Assembly: GCF_001429545.1 (NCBI RefSeq)
Contig: NZ_LMSP01000023.1
Coordinates: forward strand, 276,339 to 340,338
DNA from: Paenibacillus sp. Soil787
GTDB lineage: Bacteria; Bacillota; Bacilli; Paenibacillales; NBRC-103111
DNA length: 64,000 nt
Reading direction: 5' to 3'
The translations under genes were made by a program, and so were the position numbers. Shown in pieces: positions 48,717 to 58,024 of the stretch; the first letter of the stretch is position 1; each line of letters opens with the position of its first letter. The notes under the pieces were generated by a model, which was given only the letters and a program-made list of their open reading frames with translations, was not told the DNA's origin and searched no databases.

Positions 48717-50411
48717 TTAGTTCAATGGAATCAACTGGAACGTCATATTATCCGCGGCGGAATACGGCCATTGAATCATTTTACCGCCAGCGATAAGTGA
48801 GTTATTGGCTACATTTAGTGACTTACCGGATAGCCTGTTAATAATTTTGAAATAACCGCCGCCTACGCCCTGAATTTCCCACTGATCATTGAGTGTCGAG
48901 CCGAAATCCCATTGGATCACGTCTTCACCGTCCATCAAGGAGGCGTTTTTGACAGCCATTGCCTTACCGCTCTTCACGTTGATAATTTTATTAATGCCTG
49001 CCGTTGTCGATGTAATCACCCATTGATCATTTTGCGCAGTGCCGTAATCCCATTGGAATATTTTCGCTCCATTGTTTAAGGCAGCTGCTTCAACGGCAAC
49101 GGATAAGCCCGTCGATTTGGGTACGATTCGGTACGTTTTACCTGAGATAAAGGAACCGCTCGTTGTTTCTGATCCCGTCAATTTCACCATAACCGTCCCA
49201 TGAGAAGGTATATTCACGGTGTAGCTGTTAGTAAACGATCCCTTCTCGGTCTTGGACCATAAATCCCTGATGCTAGCGGTAGCATTGAGACCAATGCTCG
49301 AAAAATTGACCGTCATGTTCGCAGCCGCACCTGTACGATTAAACAACACAACCGCACGCGTTCCAGTAGTCTGCAGTTTTTTGGAGTACACCTGCAATCC
49401 TCCGAGATCAGTTACTAAGATGCCTTGGCTGCCAAGCGCATCCTGATTTACTGCAATTACTTCAGAATTCATAAGTGTATCTTTCGTGAATTGACTCATC
49501 GCGCTCAAATTATTTCCCGCAATCAATGGCGAAGCCATAATCGTCCACATCGAGAAATGCGAACGGTATTCCGTATCCGTCATGCCTCCACCGAAGACGG
49601 CGCCTGTTCCATAATTGCCGACCATGAGCATATCTGCGTTATTCCAGCCTTTGGTAGGCCTCGCAAAATCGGCAAGCGGAGCGTTCTGATCAATGATCCA
49701 AGTTACTCGGTCCCAGTAGTCGAAGATATCGTCCGTTGTCCTCCACATATTGCCCGTAGCCGCACCCCACACCCAAGGTTTGTTGATGCCCCAATTGCAA
49801 ATGCTGAATAGGATGGGCATTCCCGAGTTAGCGAGCGCATCCCGGATGATCGTATACCTGGTTTGCGGATCCATGCCCCCATTGTCGCACCAATCAATCT
49901 TGACGTAATCCACGCCCCAGGAAGCAAACGTATTCGCATCCTGTACTTCATGCGAATACATCCCTGGTCTTCCGGCACAAGTAGTAAATCCGGCATCCGT
50001 GTAGAGACCGAATTTTAAACCTTTGCTATGCACATAGCTCGCAAGTGATGCCATCCCACTTGGGAATTTGGCCGGATCGGCGATAATGGTACCGTCGCTG
50101 GTTCGACCTGTTTGCCAGCAATCATCGATCACAATATACTTGTATCCGGCTGCCTGCATACCGCTGCTTACCATTGTATCGGCTGCTTGTTTAATTTTCA
50201 CTTCATCCACGTTACAAGCATAAAAGTTCCAGCTATTCCAACCCATAGGTGGAGTTGGCGATAAGCCATTATTTAAGGCAGAGGCCATTTGCGGAGCGAT
50301 GCTGCCTGACAGGACAATAGGCAATGCAAGCAGGAAAGCGAGTAGGATTTGCACGATAAAATGAATTTTTTTCCGAGTCGATTTCCCATAAAAAACCTCC
50401 ATTTTGGACAT
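48717..50411 (-). CDS. Secreted GH27 alpha-galactosidase-type enzyme with ricin-B lectin domain
   Basis: This 564-residue protein has a signal peptide (hydrophobic IVQILLAFLLALPIVLSG, cleavage after about ASA, residue 45). A GH27 catalytic domain follows with PTPPMGWNSWNFYACNVDE, YKYIVIDDCWQ and the nucleophile motif VDYVKIDWCDNGG. Residues about 420-564 form a ricin-type beta-trefoil with three QxW motifs (FQWDYG, IQWDFG, IQWPYS). GH27 enzymes remove alpha-galactosyl or beta-L-arabinopyranosyl groups. Beside GH76 genes, an alpha-galactosylated mannan is the likely target. The start is unclear: no ribosome binding site precedes ATG 50411 (GGAGG lies inside the frame), so coupling to the upstream gene, 9 bp away, is likely. 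Confidence 0.87.
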   Translation of the reverse strand: MSKMEVFYGKSTRKKIHFIVQILLAFLLALPIVLSGSIAPQMASALNNGLSPTPPMGWNSWNFYACNVDEVKIKQAADTMVSSGMQAAGYKYIVIDDCWQTGRTSDGTIIADPAKFPSGMASLASYVHSKGLKFGLYTDAGFTTCAGRPGMYSHEVQDANTFASWGVDYVKIDWCDNGGMDPQTRYTIIRDALANSGMPILFSICNWGINKPWVWGAATGNMWRTTDDIFDYWDRVTWIIDQNAPLADFARPTKGWNNADMLMVGNYGTGAVFGGGMTDTEYRSHFSMWTIMASPLIAGNNLSAMSQFTKDTLMNSEVIAVNQDALGSQGILVTDLGGLQVYSKKLQTTGTRAVVLFNRTGAAANMTVNFSSIGLNATASIRDLWSKTEKGSFTNSYTVNIPSHGTVMVKLTGSETTSGSFISGKTYRIVPKSTGLSVAVEAAALNNGAKIFQWDYGTAQNDQWVITSTTAGINKIINVKSGKAMAVKNASLMDGEDVIQWDFGSTLNDQWEIQGVGGGYFKIINRLSGKSLNVANNSLIAGGKMIQWPYSAADNMTFQLIPLN

Positions 50412-50420
50412 AAATTGGGC

Positions 50421-51989
50421 TTACAAGCCATAAAGTTGGTCTACATTCAGCCAGTTATTGTTTCCTTTCGAGGTGTCATAGCCAAGTTGTATCGTATTCG
50501 ATCCTGCTTGAAGGGATATGGTCATAGAAACGGTGTTCCAGCTGCTCCAGCCGGAAGTTCCAGAAAAGTTCAAATTAGCAGCCACGTCTACACCATTTAC
50601 TTTGACGTATCGGCTCGCATTGCCGGTGCCTGCTGCATATCGGAACGTAATCGTCTTCGTTCCCACATTATTCTGATTCACATAGAAATCAAGCGATGTT
50701 CCGTTGGTATTCCAACCTGCGACATAGCCTCGGCCATTAAATCCAATCTGTGTACTTTCGTTGATCATGCCAACACCGCTGGCTAAGGTGCGCTGGGCAT
50801 TTTCTGCTTCATAAAGACCGTTCCCCGCAATATTGCCCGTATAATTATCTGAAGGAACGAACTGAAGAATAGATGCGCCCGCAGCTGCAGTTAGGCTTTG
50901 GATATAGGCGGAGCCAGTAGGAGCCGTCCAATCACTTCCGATAATGCCGTCCGAAGTTCTTCTATGATTCCATGCTTGCGTAGCATTTTGCTGTAAAAAG
51001 TTTAGATATTGCGATTGGCCTGCTTGTACGCGAAGCTGATTCAGATTGCGAGCAAAGATCATTTTAAATCCAGGAGCATCATTCTCCCCTTCGTACATCA
51101 AGGTAGTAGCCGCAGTCATTTTATCTATCACATATCCAGCTGCATTATTCGCATCCGTTAGGTAGCTGCTCGTACCAGTAGCCCCATATAAAGCGGTCGC
51201 CGCTCCAAGAAAAGTTCCGTAGTTGTAGGTGAAATCCCAATCCTTGACGATACCCGCTCCAGTACCTTCCATGTGATCATTTACTTTACTGCCATTGACC
51301 AACTTCGTTTTGATCCAAGTGTACATTTGCTGGGCTTTCGTTAGATAAGTGTTGTTATTATAGGCATTTTTTAGCTTAATAGCCATCATCACCATAGGAG
51401 CATTGGTAGCCATATTTTTCTGAGCATTGCTGCTGATCGCTGGGCTTGTTGCATCCTTTCTCCACCAGATTCCTCCTCCGTAATAGGTCGTATCCCAGTA
51501 AGCGTAGACTTGATCGAAAAGAAAGGATCCGCGGTTCAAATATTCTTGCGTACCGGTAATTTCGTATGCACGCAGACAAGCAAGCGCCCACCATCCAAGG
51601 TCATCATTGAATTGGTTATCAATCATGTTCGTATATTTTGCATTGAAACCGGTGTAAATATCATCGATCATTGTGCGGTAAGTGCTGTTTCCCGTCCGCT
51701 GATAAGCATCCATGACCGTTTCCCACATCTGAGCCTCCCACCAGAAATCGGTGTACAGTCCTCCGTCGGGTCCAAAAGCATGAGCAGCATGTATGAGATG
51801 ATCGCTGTTCGTGTAGAAGTATTTAGCGTTAGCATCGTAGAATACGTTTACTAATGAATTCATTGCGGTATCTGCATTCGACGCTGTGAAAGCAGATGCA
51901 CGATTTGCACCTCCCCAAACGGATAGGAAAAGGGCCACTACCAAACTCACACTTAACCATTTGACAGTTGATCTTTTTTGCATGATCAC
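50421..51989 (-). CDS. Secreted GH76 alpha-1,6-mannanase with C-terminal CBM
   Basis: This 522-residue secreted enzyme has a signal peptide ending near NRASA. The GH76 (alpha/alpha)6 domain shows the paired catalytic aspartates in NQFNDDLGWWALACLRAYE and conserved WWEAQMWETVMDAY and GGGIWWRKD. Residues about 400-522 are a CBM6/35-like module (YEAENAQRTLASG, ending NNWLNVDQLYGL). GH76 enzymes cut alpha-1,6-mannan backbones of fungal cell walls. The start is probably GTG 51989, 9 bp after AAGGAG; ATG 51980 and TTG 51998 are alternatives. Confidence 0.88.
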   Translation of the reverse strand: MIMQKRSTVKWLSVSLVVALFLSVWGGANRASAFTASNADTAMNSLVNVFYDANAKYFYTNSDHLIHAAHAFGPDGGLYTDFWWEAQMWETVMDAYQRTGNSTYRTMIDDIYTGFNAKYTNMIDNQFNDDLGWWALACLRAYEITGTQEYLNRGSFLFDQVYAYWDTTYYGGGIWWRKDATSPAISSNAQKNMATNAPMVMMAIKLKNAYNNNTYLTKAQQMYTWIKTKLVNGSKVNDHMEGTGAGIVKDWDFTYNYGTFLGAATALYGATGTSSYLTDANNAAGYVIDKMTAATTLMYEGENDAPGFKMIFARNLNQLRVQAGQSQYLNFLQQNATQAWNHRRTSDGIIGSDWTAPTGSAYIQSLTAAAGASILQFVPSDNYTGNIAGNGLYEAENAQRTLASGVGMINESTQIGFNGRGYVAGWNTNGTSLDFYVNQNNVGTKTITFRYAAGTGNASRYVKVNGVDVAANLNFSGTSGWSSWNTVSMTISLQAGSNTIQLGYDTSKGNNNWLNVDQLYGL

Positions 51990-52081
51990 ATAAAACAACT
52001 CCTTTTCTCATTTAAAATTAGCTGCTGTGAGTGCGCTTTCAAAAATTTTAAATTTCACCTCCCTTCCGCACCAATTTGTCT

Positions 52082-53113
52082 CTACTTCGTTTGAAGTGAA
52101 GCATACGCCTCCAGTAACATAACCCCGCTTAGCATCACACTTAACTGAATGGAGCCTTCAGGGGGCTTTCTCCAATCTGTGCCGACACGTCCGATGCCAT
52201 CTAGGCCATTCTCCATAAGCATGATTGCATTTTGCTCAATAAGCTTAGCCGGCAGCTCAAATTCGGGGTAAATCTCCGTCAAATTCAGCAGATACCTGAT
52301 CAGTATCCCTTTGAATAAACCTGTATCGTCGATTCCTTCATCGGGCAGCATCCCTGCAGCAATGTCGCACAATCGGTTTTTCACCGCAGCTGCCGTTCGG
52401 CAGGCATCCTCCAGATAAACTGAATCCCCTGTACAGATGTATAATTCGATGCCAGCACCGATGAAGACGCCCTGACAATAAGTAAACTGCCAGTCCTTAT
52501 CTATCTTCTCGTCGCCGAGTCGATTGATGCCATCGAATACGAATCCATCAACGGGATCGGTTAACGTCCTTCTGTTCCAATCATAGATTTTTTGCGCCCA
52601 AGCCAAATCCGCTTCATCGCCAAATCGTTGAAACAATCGCACTGCTAGGATAACGGCTGGAGCATTAGCTGGCGTGTTTTTGTAATCCAGCTGATTTTTT
52701 CGCCAAGCAATCCCTCCGCCCATATGCTCATTCCATCCGCCTCGAATGTCTTCCCACAAGTCGGCAACGCTCTCCCGGTACATCTGGGCACCTGTCAAGT
52801 CGTAAGCCCTTAGCCAAGCCAGCGCCATCCACTGCATGTCATCATAATACTGATGGCGAAACGTTCCTCCATTAGAGCGAAGAATGCCGTGGAACAGCTG
52901 ATCTAAACGGTTTGAATATTCCGCATTGCCAGTTCGCACATAGCCGTCAAGGATGACATCCGCAGCATGCGCTTGCCACCAATAATAGTAATTTTCGTCA
53001 GGTCGATTGACACTTAAACTGTCGTCCCATTGATTCATAATCTGTGTATCCGGATTCCAATAAAGATTGTGCAAAGTCGTTTGCAGTTGTTCAGCCATCG
53101 CTGCTGCATTCAT
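52082..53113 (-). CDS. Cytoplasmic GH76-family protein
   Basis: This 343-residue GH76 protein has no signal peptide; the N-terminus (MNAAAMAEQLQTTLHNLYW) is hydrophilic. The catalytic Asp pair is kept in QYYDDMQWMALAWLRAYDL, as are YYYWWQAHAADVILDGYVRTG and GGGIAWRKNQLDYKNTPANA. It is therefore predicted to act inside the cell on imported alpha-1,6-mannooligosaccharides. GAGGG precedes ATG 53113. It is strongly similar to the gene upstream (53180-54358), so the two arose by duplication. Confidence 0.88.
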   Translation of the reverse strand: MNAAAMAEQLQTTLHNLYWNPDTQIMNQWDDSLSVNRPDENYYYWWQAHAADVILDGYVRTGNAEYSNRLDQLFHGILRSNGGTFRHQYYDDMQWMALAWLRAYDLTGAQMYRESVADLWEDIRGGWNEHMGGGIAWRKNQLDYKNTPANAPAVILAVRLFQRFGDEADLAWAQKIYDWNRRTLTDPVDGFVFDGINRLGDEKIDKDWQFTYCQGVFIGAGIELYICTGDSVYLEDACRTAAAVKNRLCDIAAGMLPDEGIDDTGLFKGILIRYLLNLTEIYPEFELPAKLIEQNAIMLMENGLDGIGRVGTDWRKPPEGSIQLSVMLSGVMLLEAYASLQTK

Positions 53114-53179
53114 CTATCCCTCGACTCCTCTGTGTAGAAAATAAAAGGGCAGATTCTCGGCTGCCCTGTTCTTAATGCC

Positions 53180-54358
53180 TTAGTTCTGTTTCAGCAATCC
53201 TTGCTTCTCCAACGCAGCCATTCGCTCCAGCAGCATAACACCGCTTAGATTCACACTCAAATCCTCAGCAGGCTCAGGTGTTGCCGCCCATGATTTACTG
53301 AACATGACGCGCTGCTCATCTCTCCCGTATTTCCAAAGGCTGTCTGCATTCGTTACAAGAAGCTCAAGCGACTCCTTCTGACCAGGGTCCGCAAGAACAA
53401 GCTCTGCCAAATAACGCACGTATATGCCTTTGAATAACCCGCCATCTCCATTGCTTTCACTAGGAAGCATACCTGTTGCCGGACTTGTCAATCTGAGCTT
53501 CGATGCTTGAGCAGTCCGGGCCGCATCCGCCAGATAGCTCTTGTCCCCAGTCGCTTGATACAGCGCAACCCCTGCTCCGATGTAAACACCTTGGCAATAG
53601 GAGAATTCCCAGCTCTTATCAATCTTGCCGTCTCCCTCGCGGTTTTTCCCATCCCAGACGAAGCCCGTATCTGGATCAACGAGATTGGCCTTCTGCCAAT
53701 CGTAAATCTTTTTCGCCAAAGCTAGATCCTCCGACTTGCCGAACTGCTTATATAATCTAGCAGCTAAAATGACTGCTGGAGCATTCGCCGGCGTATTCTT
53801 ATAATCAAGCTGCGGCTTACGCCATGCAATGCCTCCGCCTTGCTCTTCGTTCCAGCCCGTCTTAATATCTTCCCAAAGCTCGAGCGAAGCTTCCTTGTAT
53901 TTCTCATCGCCTGTAACGTTATAAGCACGGAGCCAAGCTAAAGCCAACCATTCCATATCATCGTAAAAATCATTCGGCCATACGCCGCTATTGCGGTCCA
54001 GTATCCCCTGATACATGTTCGCCAGGTAGCCCTTATACGCTGCATCGCCGGTTCTTGCATAAGCGTCCACTAACGTATCTACACCATGCGCTTGCCACCA
54101 ATAATGGAACTTCTCATTGCATAAATCGTTGCAAGGCGACAAATTATCGAATAAGTTCAGCTTTCCGTTCCAATATTGCTTAAGCAACCCGGCTTGAGCT
54201 AAATCCGCACGCCGCTCCCAGGTTTCTCTATTTGTGCTCACTTGCACATCGGTCATCTTATTGTTTTTGTCCATTGTCTCCACTCCCCAGCTAGCAGCCA
54301 CGATGATGCCTATCCCAACAATCATCAGGGCTATGATCATTCTTAATCGAATTGTCAA
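53180..54358 (-). CDS. Membrane-anchored GH76-family protein
   Basis: This 392-residue GH76 protein has an N-terminal hydrophobic helix (MIIALMIVGIGIIVAASWG) without a clear cleavage site, so it is probably tethered to the outer membrane face. The Asp pair is in DFYDDMEWLALAWLRAYNV; FHYWWQAHGVDTLVDAYARTG and GGGIAWRKPQLDYKNTPANA match its paralogue. A PCNDLC motif before FHYWW may form a disulfide. The start is TTG 54358 behind AGGTGA. It lies 30 bp after the ABC permease. Confidence 0.87.
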   Translation of the reverse strand: MTIRLRMIIALMIVGIGIIVAASWGVETMDKNNKMTDVQVSTNRETWERRADLAQAGLLKQYWNGKLNLFDNLSPCNDLCNEKFHYWWQAHGVDTLVDAYARTGDAAYKGYLANMYQGILDRNSGVWPNDFYDDMEWLALAWLRAYNVTGDEKYKEASLELWEDIKTGWNEEQGGGIAWRKPQLDYKNTPANAPAVILAARLYKQFGKSEDLALAKKIYDWQKANLVDPDTGFVWDGKNREGDGKIDKSWEFSYCQGVYIGAGVALYQATGDKSYLADAARTAQASKLRLTSPATGMLPSESNGDGGLFKGIYVRYLAELVLADPGQKESLELLVTNADSLWKYGRDEQRVMFSKSWAATPEPAEDLSVNLSGVMLLERMAALEKQGLLKQN

Positions 54359-54388
54359 TTCGCTTCACCTATCTGTCCGACTTTCGTA

Positions 54389-55258
54389 CTATCCCTTCGT
54401 TCCTGTAAAAGCGATTCCTTGCACAAAATACTTCTGCAGCAGCAAGAACAAAATCAGTATCGGCACTACCGCAATTAAAGCACCTGCCATCAACGGGCCG
54501 AAGTCGACCTGTTTGTTATAAGTAAAAGCAGCTAAGCCTAGCTGAATCGTTTTCTTGGCAGGGTCGTTAAGCATAATGAGCGGACCGAGAAAGCTGTTCC
54601 AGCCTGCTTGAAAGGTAAATATACCGAGTGTAGCCAACGCCGGCTTCGCGAGCGGAATATAAATGTTCCAAAAGATACGAAGCTCTCCGCTGCCTTCAAT
54701 TCGGGCCACTTCTTGCAAATCACTAGGTAAAGAAACGAAAAATTGCCTCATAAAAAATACCGCAAAGGAACCCGACGCTCCTGGCAAAATAATCGCCCAA
54801 AATGAATTGAGCAAGCCGTTGCCGCCACCGCCCAGCCAATCATTCCCTCCCATTAAAGGAATGTGCTTCAGCACGAAAAATTGCGGGATCATCGTCACAA
54901 CACCAGGTATCATCATGGCAGCGAGCAGAATTTTGAACATCATATCTCTTCCGCGGAAATGAAGCTTAGCGAAGGCATAGCCGCTTAAAGAGCCAAAAAG
55001 CAAGTTGAAGAGCACGCCCATGAACGCAAGGTAAAATGAATTCCAGAAATAAAGGCCGAATGGAACGAGCTCAAACGCCTTGCGATAATGCTCAATCGTT
55101 ATGCTGGAAGGAATCCATTGAATCGGCAGCATGAAAATCTCTTCATCCGACCGGATTGAAGTGATAAGACTCCATACAAACGGGACGACCATGATGATGC
55201 AGACGGCGATGGAAATGATATACATGATTGTCGTTTGCCAATAGTATTGCTGTTTCAC
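54389..55258 (-). CDS. Carbohydrate ABC transporter permease (MalG family)
   Basis: This 289-residue inner-membrane subunit of a CUT1 importer has six membrane spans. The EAA loop reads DLQEVARIEGSGELRIFWNIYIPLAKPALATLG, and the C-terminus ends QKYFVQGIAFTGTKG, standard for MalG/LacG. It starts with GTG 55258 after GGAGGG. The ATPase is not encoded here; as in many Bacillota, a shared MsmX-type ATPase elsewhere is likely. Confidence 0.93.
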   Translation of the reverse strand: MKQQYYWQTTIMYIISIAVCIIMVVPFVWSLITSIRSDEEIFMLPIQWIPSSITIEHYRKAFELVPFGLYFWNSFYLAFMGVLFNLLFGSLSGYAFAKLHFRGRDMMFKILLAAMMIPGVVTMIPQFFVLKHIPLMGGNDWLGGGGNGLLNSFWAIILPGASGSFAVFFMRQFFVSLPSDLQEVARIEGSGELRIFWNIYIPLAKPALATLGIFTFQAGWNSFLGPLIMLNDPAKKTIQLGLAAFTYNKQVDFGPLMAGALIAVVPILILFLLLQKYFVQGIAFTGTKG

Positions 55259-55270
55259 GTTCCATCCCTC

Positions 55271-56155
55271 CTAGATCACGGATTCCTCTTTGTTTAGTCT
55301 CATATTAATGAGCGAAAATACTAAAATAATAATAGATAACGCAAACGCCATCGCATCGGCATAGCCCATCTGGAGCTGGTTGAAGCCCTGCTGATAAATG
55401 TGATAAACCGTTGTTTTCGTCGAGTTGGCGGGGCCGCCCTTGGTCAATACGAACGCCTGGTCAAACAACTGCAGCGCGCCAATAATGGCCATTGTACTTA
55501 CGAAAAAGGTGGTCGGTCTCAGCACTGGCCAAGTAATATAGCGAAAGGACTGCCAAGCATTAGCTCCGTCCAACTTTGCGGATTCATACAGATGTTCGGG
55601 TACCCCGTTAAGTCCCGCTAAATAAATGATCATGTTCGAACCAACGGATTGCCACAAGGTCACTAACACAATGGACAGCATGGCATAAGGCATTTCAGCC
55701 AACCAGGAAGGTCCTGTGATTCCAAATTTGCTCAGGATATCGTTCACGAGTCCGAACTCTGGGTTTAACAGCCATATCCACACCGTGGCCGCAGCAACGC
55801 CAGAAGTTAACGTTGGCAAGTACCCGGCTGTACGAAACAGCTTTACGCCGAAACGGCTGCGCATAAACAGCAAGGCCATCGATAAAGAGATGGCAATATT
55901 CAGCGGAATATAAAGGACGGAGTAAAACAAAACGTTTTTCAACGTCGTCCAAAAGATGTTATCTTCTGCTAGGCGCTTATAGTTATCCAATCCAACGAAA
56001 TCGTTTTTACTCACAATGTCATAATTCGTGAAGCTTAAATAGAACGCCATGATGACCGGAATAATCGTAAAAATAATAAATAGCAAAATTGTCGGCGTAA
56101 TAAAGAGATAACCCATCCTAGCTTGATGTCGACCCAGCTTGGTTATCGATGCCAA
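55271..56155 (-). CDS. Carbohydrate ABC transporter permease (MalF family)
   Basis: This 294-residue permease has six spans. It starts RQARMGYLFITPTILLFIIF-like, with FVGLDNYKRLAEDNIFWTTLKN and the EAA loop EHLYESAKLDGANAWQSFRYITWP. It partners the MalG-type gene 12 bp downstream. TTG 56155, preceded by GAAGGGGG, is chosen. A longer frame back to 56200 would begin inside the intercistronic hairpin. Confidence 0.9.
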   Translation of the reverse strand: MASITKLGRHQARMGYLFITPTILLFIIFTIIPVIMAFYLSFTNYDIVSKNDFVGLDNYKRLAEDNIFWTTLKNVLFYSVLYIPLNIAISLSMALLFMRSRFGVKLFRTAGYLPTLTSGVAAATVWIWLLNPEFGLVNDILSKFGITGPSWLAEMPYAMLSIVLVTLWQSVGSNMIIYLAGLNGVPEHLYESAKLDGANAWQSFRYITWPVLRPTTFFVSTMAIIGALQLFDQAFVLTKGGPANSTKTTVYHIYQQGFNQLQMGYADAMAFALSIIILVFSLINMRLNKEESVI

Positions 56156-56173
56156 GAGAATTCCCCCTTCCAC

Positions 56174-56198
56174 AAAAAGGGAGGGATGCCCCTCCCCC
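56174..56198 (-). terminator. Intercistronic hairpin between binding protein and permease
   Basis: GGGAGGGG / CCCTCCC with TTTTT on the minus strand lies between the binding-protein gene and the first permease. Such partial terminators keep the binding protein in excess over the membrane subunits. Confidence 0.8.
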
Positions 56199-56208
56199 AC
56201 ATTTCTAG

Positions 56209-57537
56209 TTACTTCCCTGCTGCGTTCTGATCGAGCAGCTTATCACCTTGGTCTTGCCCCTTCTTTAGCGTTGTGGCCGCATCCTGCTTGCCTTGAATGA
56301 ATAGCTCAATATTCGGCATCAGACCGTCGCCTTCCATAACCGAGTATCCTGGATGCTGCGGACGAATTTTCGCGAATTCCAATGTATCCATGAATGGCTT
56401 CCAGTTCGGATCATCCTTGAAGAACGGATCCTGTAGCGCTGGTTTGAAGCCCGGCAGGTTTAAGCTTGTTTTCGCCCATAGCAGCGCGTTGTCTTTATTC
56501 GCTAACCACCATTTCTCAAATTCCCATGCCTCGTCTTTATGCTTGGAGCCCGCTGGAATCACGAGACCGAAGCCGCCCATTACGCTTCCTTTGGCGCCGC
56601 CAGGTCCAGCTGGAGGAGGTACAACACCGAAATCAAGATCCTTGCCGTATTTCTTATAAGTTGAGAGCATCCATGGACCTGTATAAGTCATAGCTACTTT
56701 TCCTGTCACAAAAGCATCCGTGCCTTCGCCAAGACCTTTTTCAAACCCAACCTTATACACCTTATCCTTATTGATCAGCTTATCCCAGAAATCCAATACT
56801 TGTTTGCCTTGTTCATTATTGAAATTCGTTTTCCTCAGATCGCTTGTCATCATAGAGCCACCTGCTTGCTGCAACCACATATTGTACAGGCCATTATCCT
56901 GCATCGACATACCGGAGCGAACCAGCTTATCGCCTTCCCATACCGTTAACTGCTTAGCCGCATTCTCCAGCTCATCCCAGGTTTTCGGCGGCTGAAGTCC
57001 TTTCTCAGCAAACAACTTTTTGTTGTAAAACAATGCGCGTGCATCAACCGTCAAAGGAAGACCATACAGCTTACCCCCAGAGGAAAGCTCCTTTAAGGCT
57101 TCATCGTAATAATCGCCACGGTTAACGTTGTCTTTCTTCAAATAATCGTCGATCGGGTGAAGCACGTTCTTGGATGCATACAGCGAAGTCCGCCATCTGT
57201 CCCAGAACATAATATCAGGCGAGCCGCCTGAGGTAGCCGCTGTCAGAAACTTCGTGATCATATCTTCCTGCAGAACATATTTAACTTTAATCTTATCTTG
57301 CGATTTATTGAATGCATCAGCCATCATCACAAACTGCTTTTCACCTTCTCCGCCCCAGTCACCCCAGAATGTAATTTCTACCGGTGCTGTTTTGGTGGCG
57401 GCTGTCGAGGCTGCCGGTGCTGTCGTGGCCTCAGGCTTCTTGCTTTCAGCCGGTTGATCCCCGCCAGTTTTCGTGCTGCATGCTGCCAAACTAAATGTGA
57501 GCGAGAGAGCAGTTAAAACGGTCATCCATTTTTTCAT
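56209..57537 (-). CDS. Extracellular sugar-binding lipoprotein of the mannan locus
   Basis: This 442-residue CUT1 solute-binding protein has a lipoprotein signal (LTFSLAACSTK, Cys about 20), a Pro/Ala/Thr-rich linker and a family 1 SBP fold (EITFWGDWGGEGEKQFVMMADAF, VTGKVAMTYTGPWMLSTYKK). Likely ligands are alpha-manno-oligosaccharides released by the neighbouring GH76 enzymes. GGGAGG precedes ATG 57537. It is the first gene of the importer-hydrolase operon that runs to 48717. Confidence 0.92.
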   Translation of the reverse strand: MKKWMTVLTALSLTFSLAACSTKTGGDQPAESKKPEATTAPAASTAATKTAPVEITFWGDWGGEGEKQFVMMADAFNKSQDKIKVKYVLQEDMITKFLTAATSGGSPDIMFWDRWRTSLYASKNVLHPIDDYLKKDNVNRGDYYDEALKELSSGGKLYGLPLTVDARALFYNKKLFAEKGLQPPKTWDELENAAKQLTVWEGDKLVRSGMSMQDNGLYNMWLQQAGGSMMTSDLRKTNFNNEQGKQVLDFWDKLINKDKVYKVGFEKGLGEGTDAFVTGKVAMTYTGPWMLSTYKKYGKDLDFGVVPPPAGPGGAKGSVMGGFGLVIPAGSKHKDEAWEFEKWWLANKDNALLWAKTSLNLPGFKPALQDPFFKDDPNWKPFMDTLEFAKIRPQHPGYSVMEGDGLMPNIELFIQGKQDAATTLKKGQDQGDKLLDQNAAGK

Positions 57538-57612
57538 GTTTCTTCCTCCCTTTTTAAGTAAACGTTATAAGTGCAGTTGCTATGTTAAAAGGGGTTCCAC
57601 CCCCTGTATAAC

Positions 57613-57849
57613 CTAAGATGAGTGCGATGCGTTCACGCGATCTTTCAGCAGCTTCTTAATCGATAAGCCGCATACGTCTAACACCAACTCGCTGAACATG
57701 GAGTTCTCCCAAGAGAACCATGGCCGCGTAATTGCAATGGATCGTCTACGTGGAAGCCCTCATGCATCAGTCCGGTTCCTGCATCGGTGTCGGCTAGTAT
57801 ATCAAGGATACGCAGCTTTTCCTCCCGGCTGGAAGCCGTAAGACCTTAT
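57613..57849 (-). pseudogene. Frameshifted C-terminal remnant of a GH125 exo-alpha-1,6-mannosidase
   Basis: Translating the minus strand by eye gives GLTASSREEKLRILDILADT, then DAGTGLMHEGFHVDDP in one frame. After a one-base shift near 57733 it continues TRPWFSWENSMFSELVLDVC, then GLSIKKLLKDRVNASHSS and a TAG stop at 57613. This wording (TDAGTGxMHExFxVDDP...TRPWFSWxNSxFxEL) is that of the C-terminal end of GH125 exo-alpha-1,6-mannosidases. The rest of the gene is missing; a stop lies just upstream at about 57849. It sits between the regulator's terminator and the binding-protein gene. I infer an ancestral GH125 gene in this locus that has been deleted. Confidence 0.75.
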
Positions 57850-57963
57850 CTATTCCGATAAATAAACCGCTTACATTTACGATTATATTGGTATGCACAC
57901 GGTATGTCAATATATATTTATCATACTATTTATATATCATTTAAATCGTTTAATGTATCAATT

Positions 57964-57991
57964 AAAAAGAGACTACTAGATTAGCAGTCTC
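57964..57991 (-). terminator. Terminator of the GntR/LacI regulator gene
   Basis: GAGACTGCT / AGTAGTCTC arms with a short loop are followed by TTTTT on the minus strand, 34 bp after the regulator stop. The stretch 57850-57963 to its left is AT-rich and carries a TATATCAT motif at about 57933-57940. Confidence 0.88.
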
Positions 57992-58024
57992 AAGTTTCGA
58001 TATCCATGCTGATTTATTCACCGA

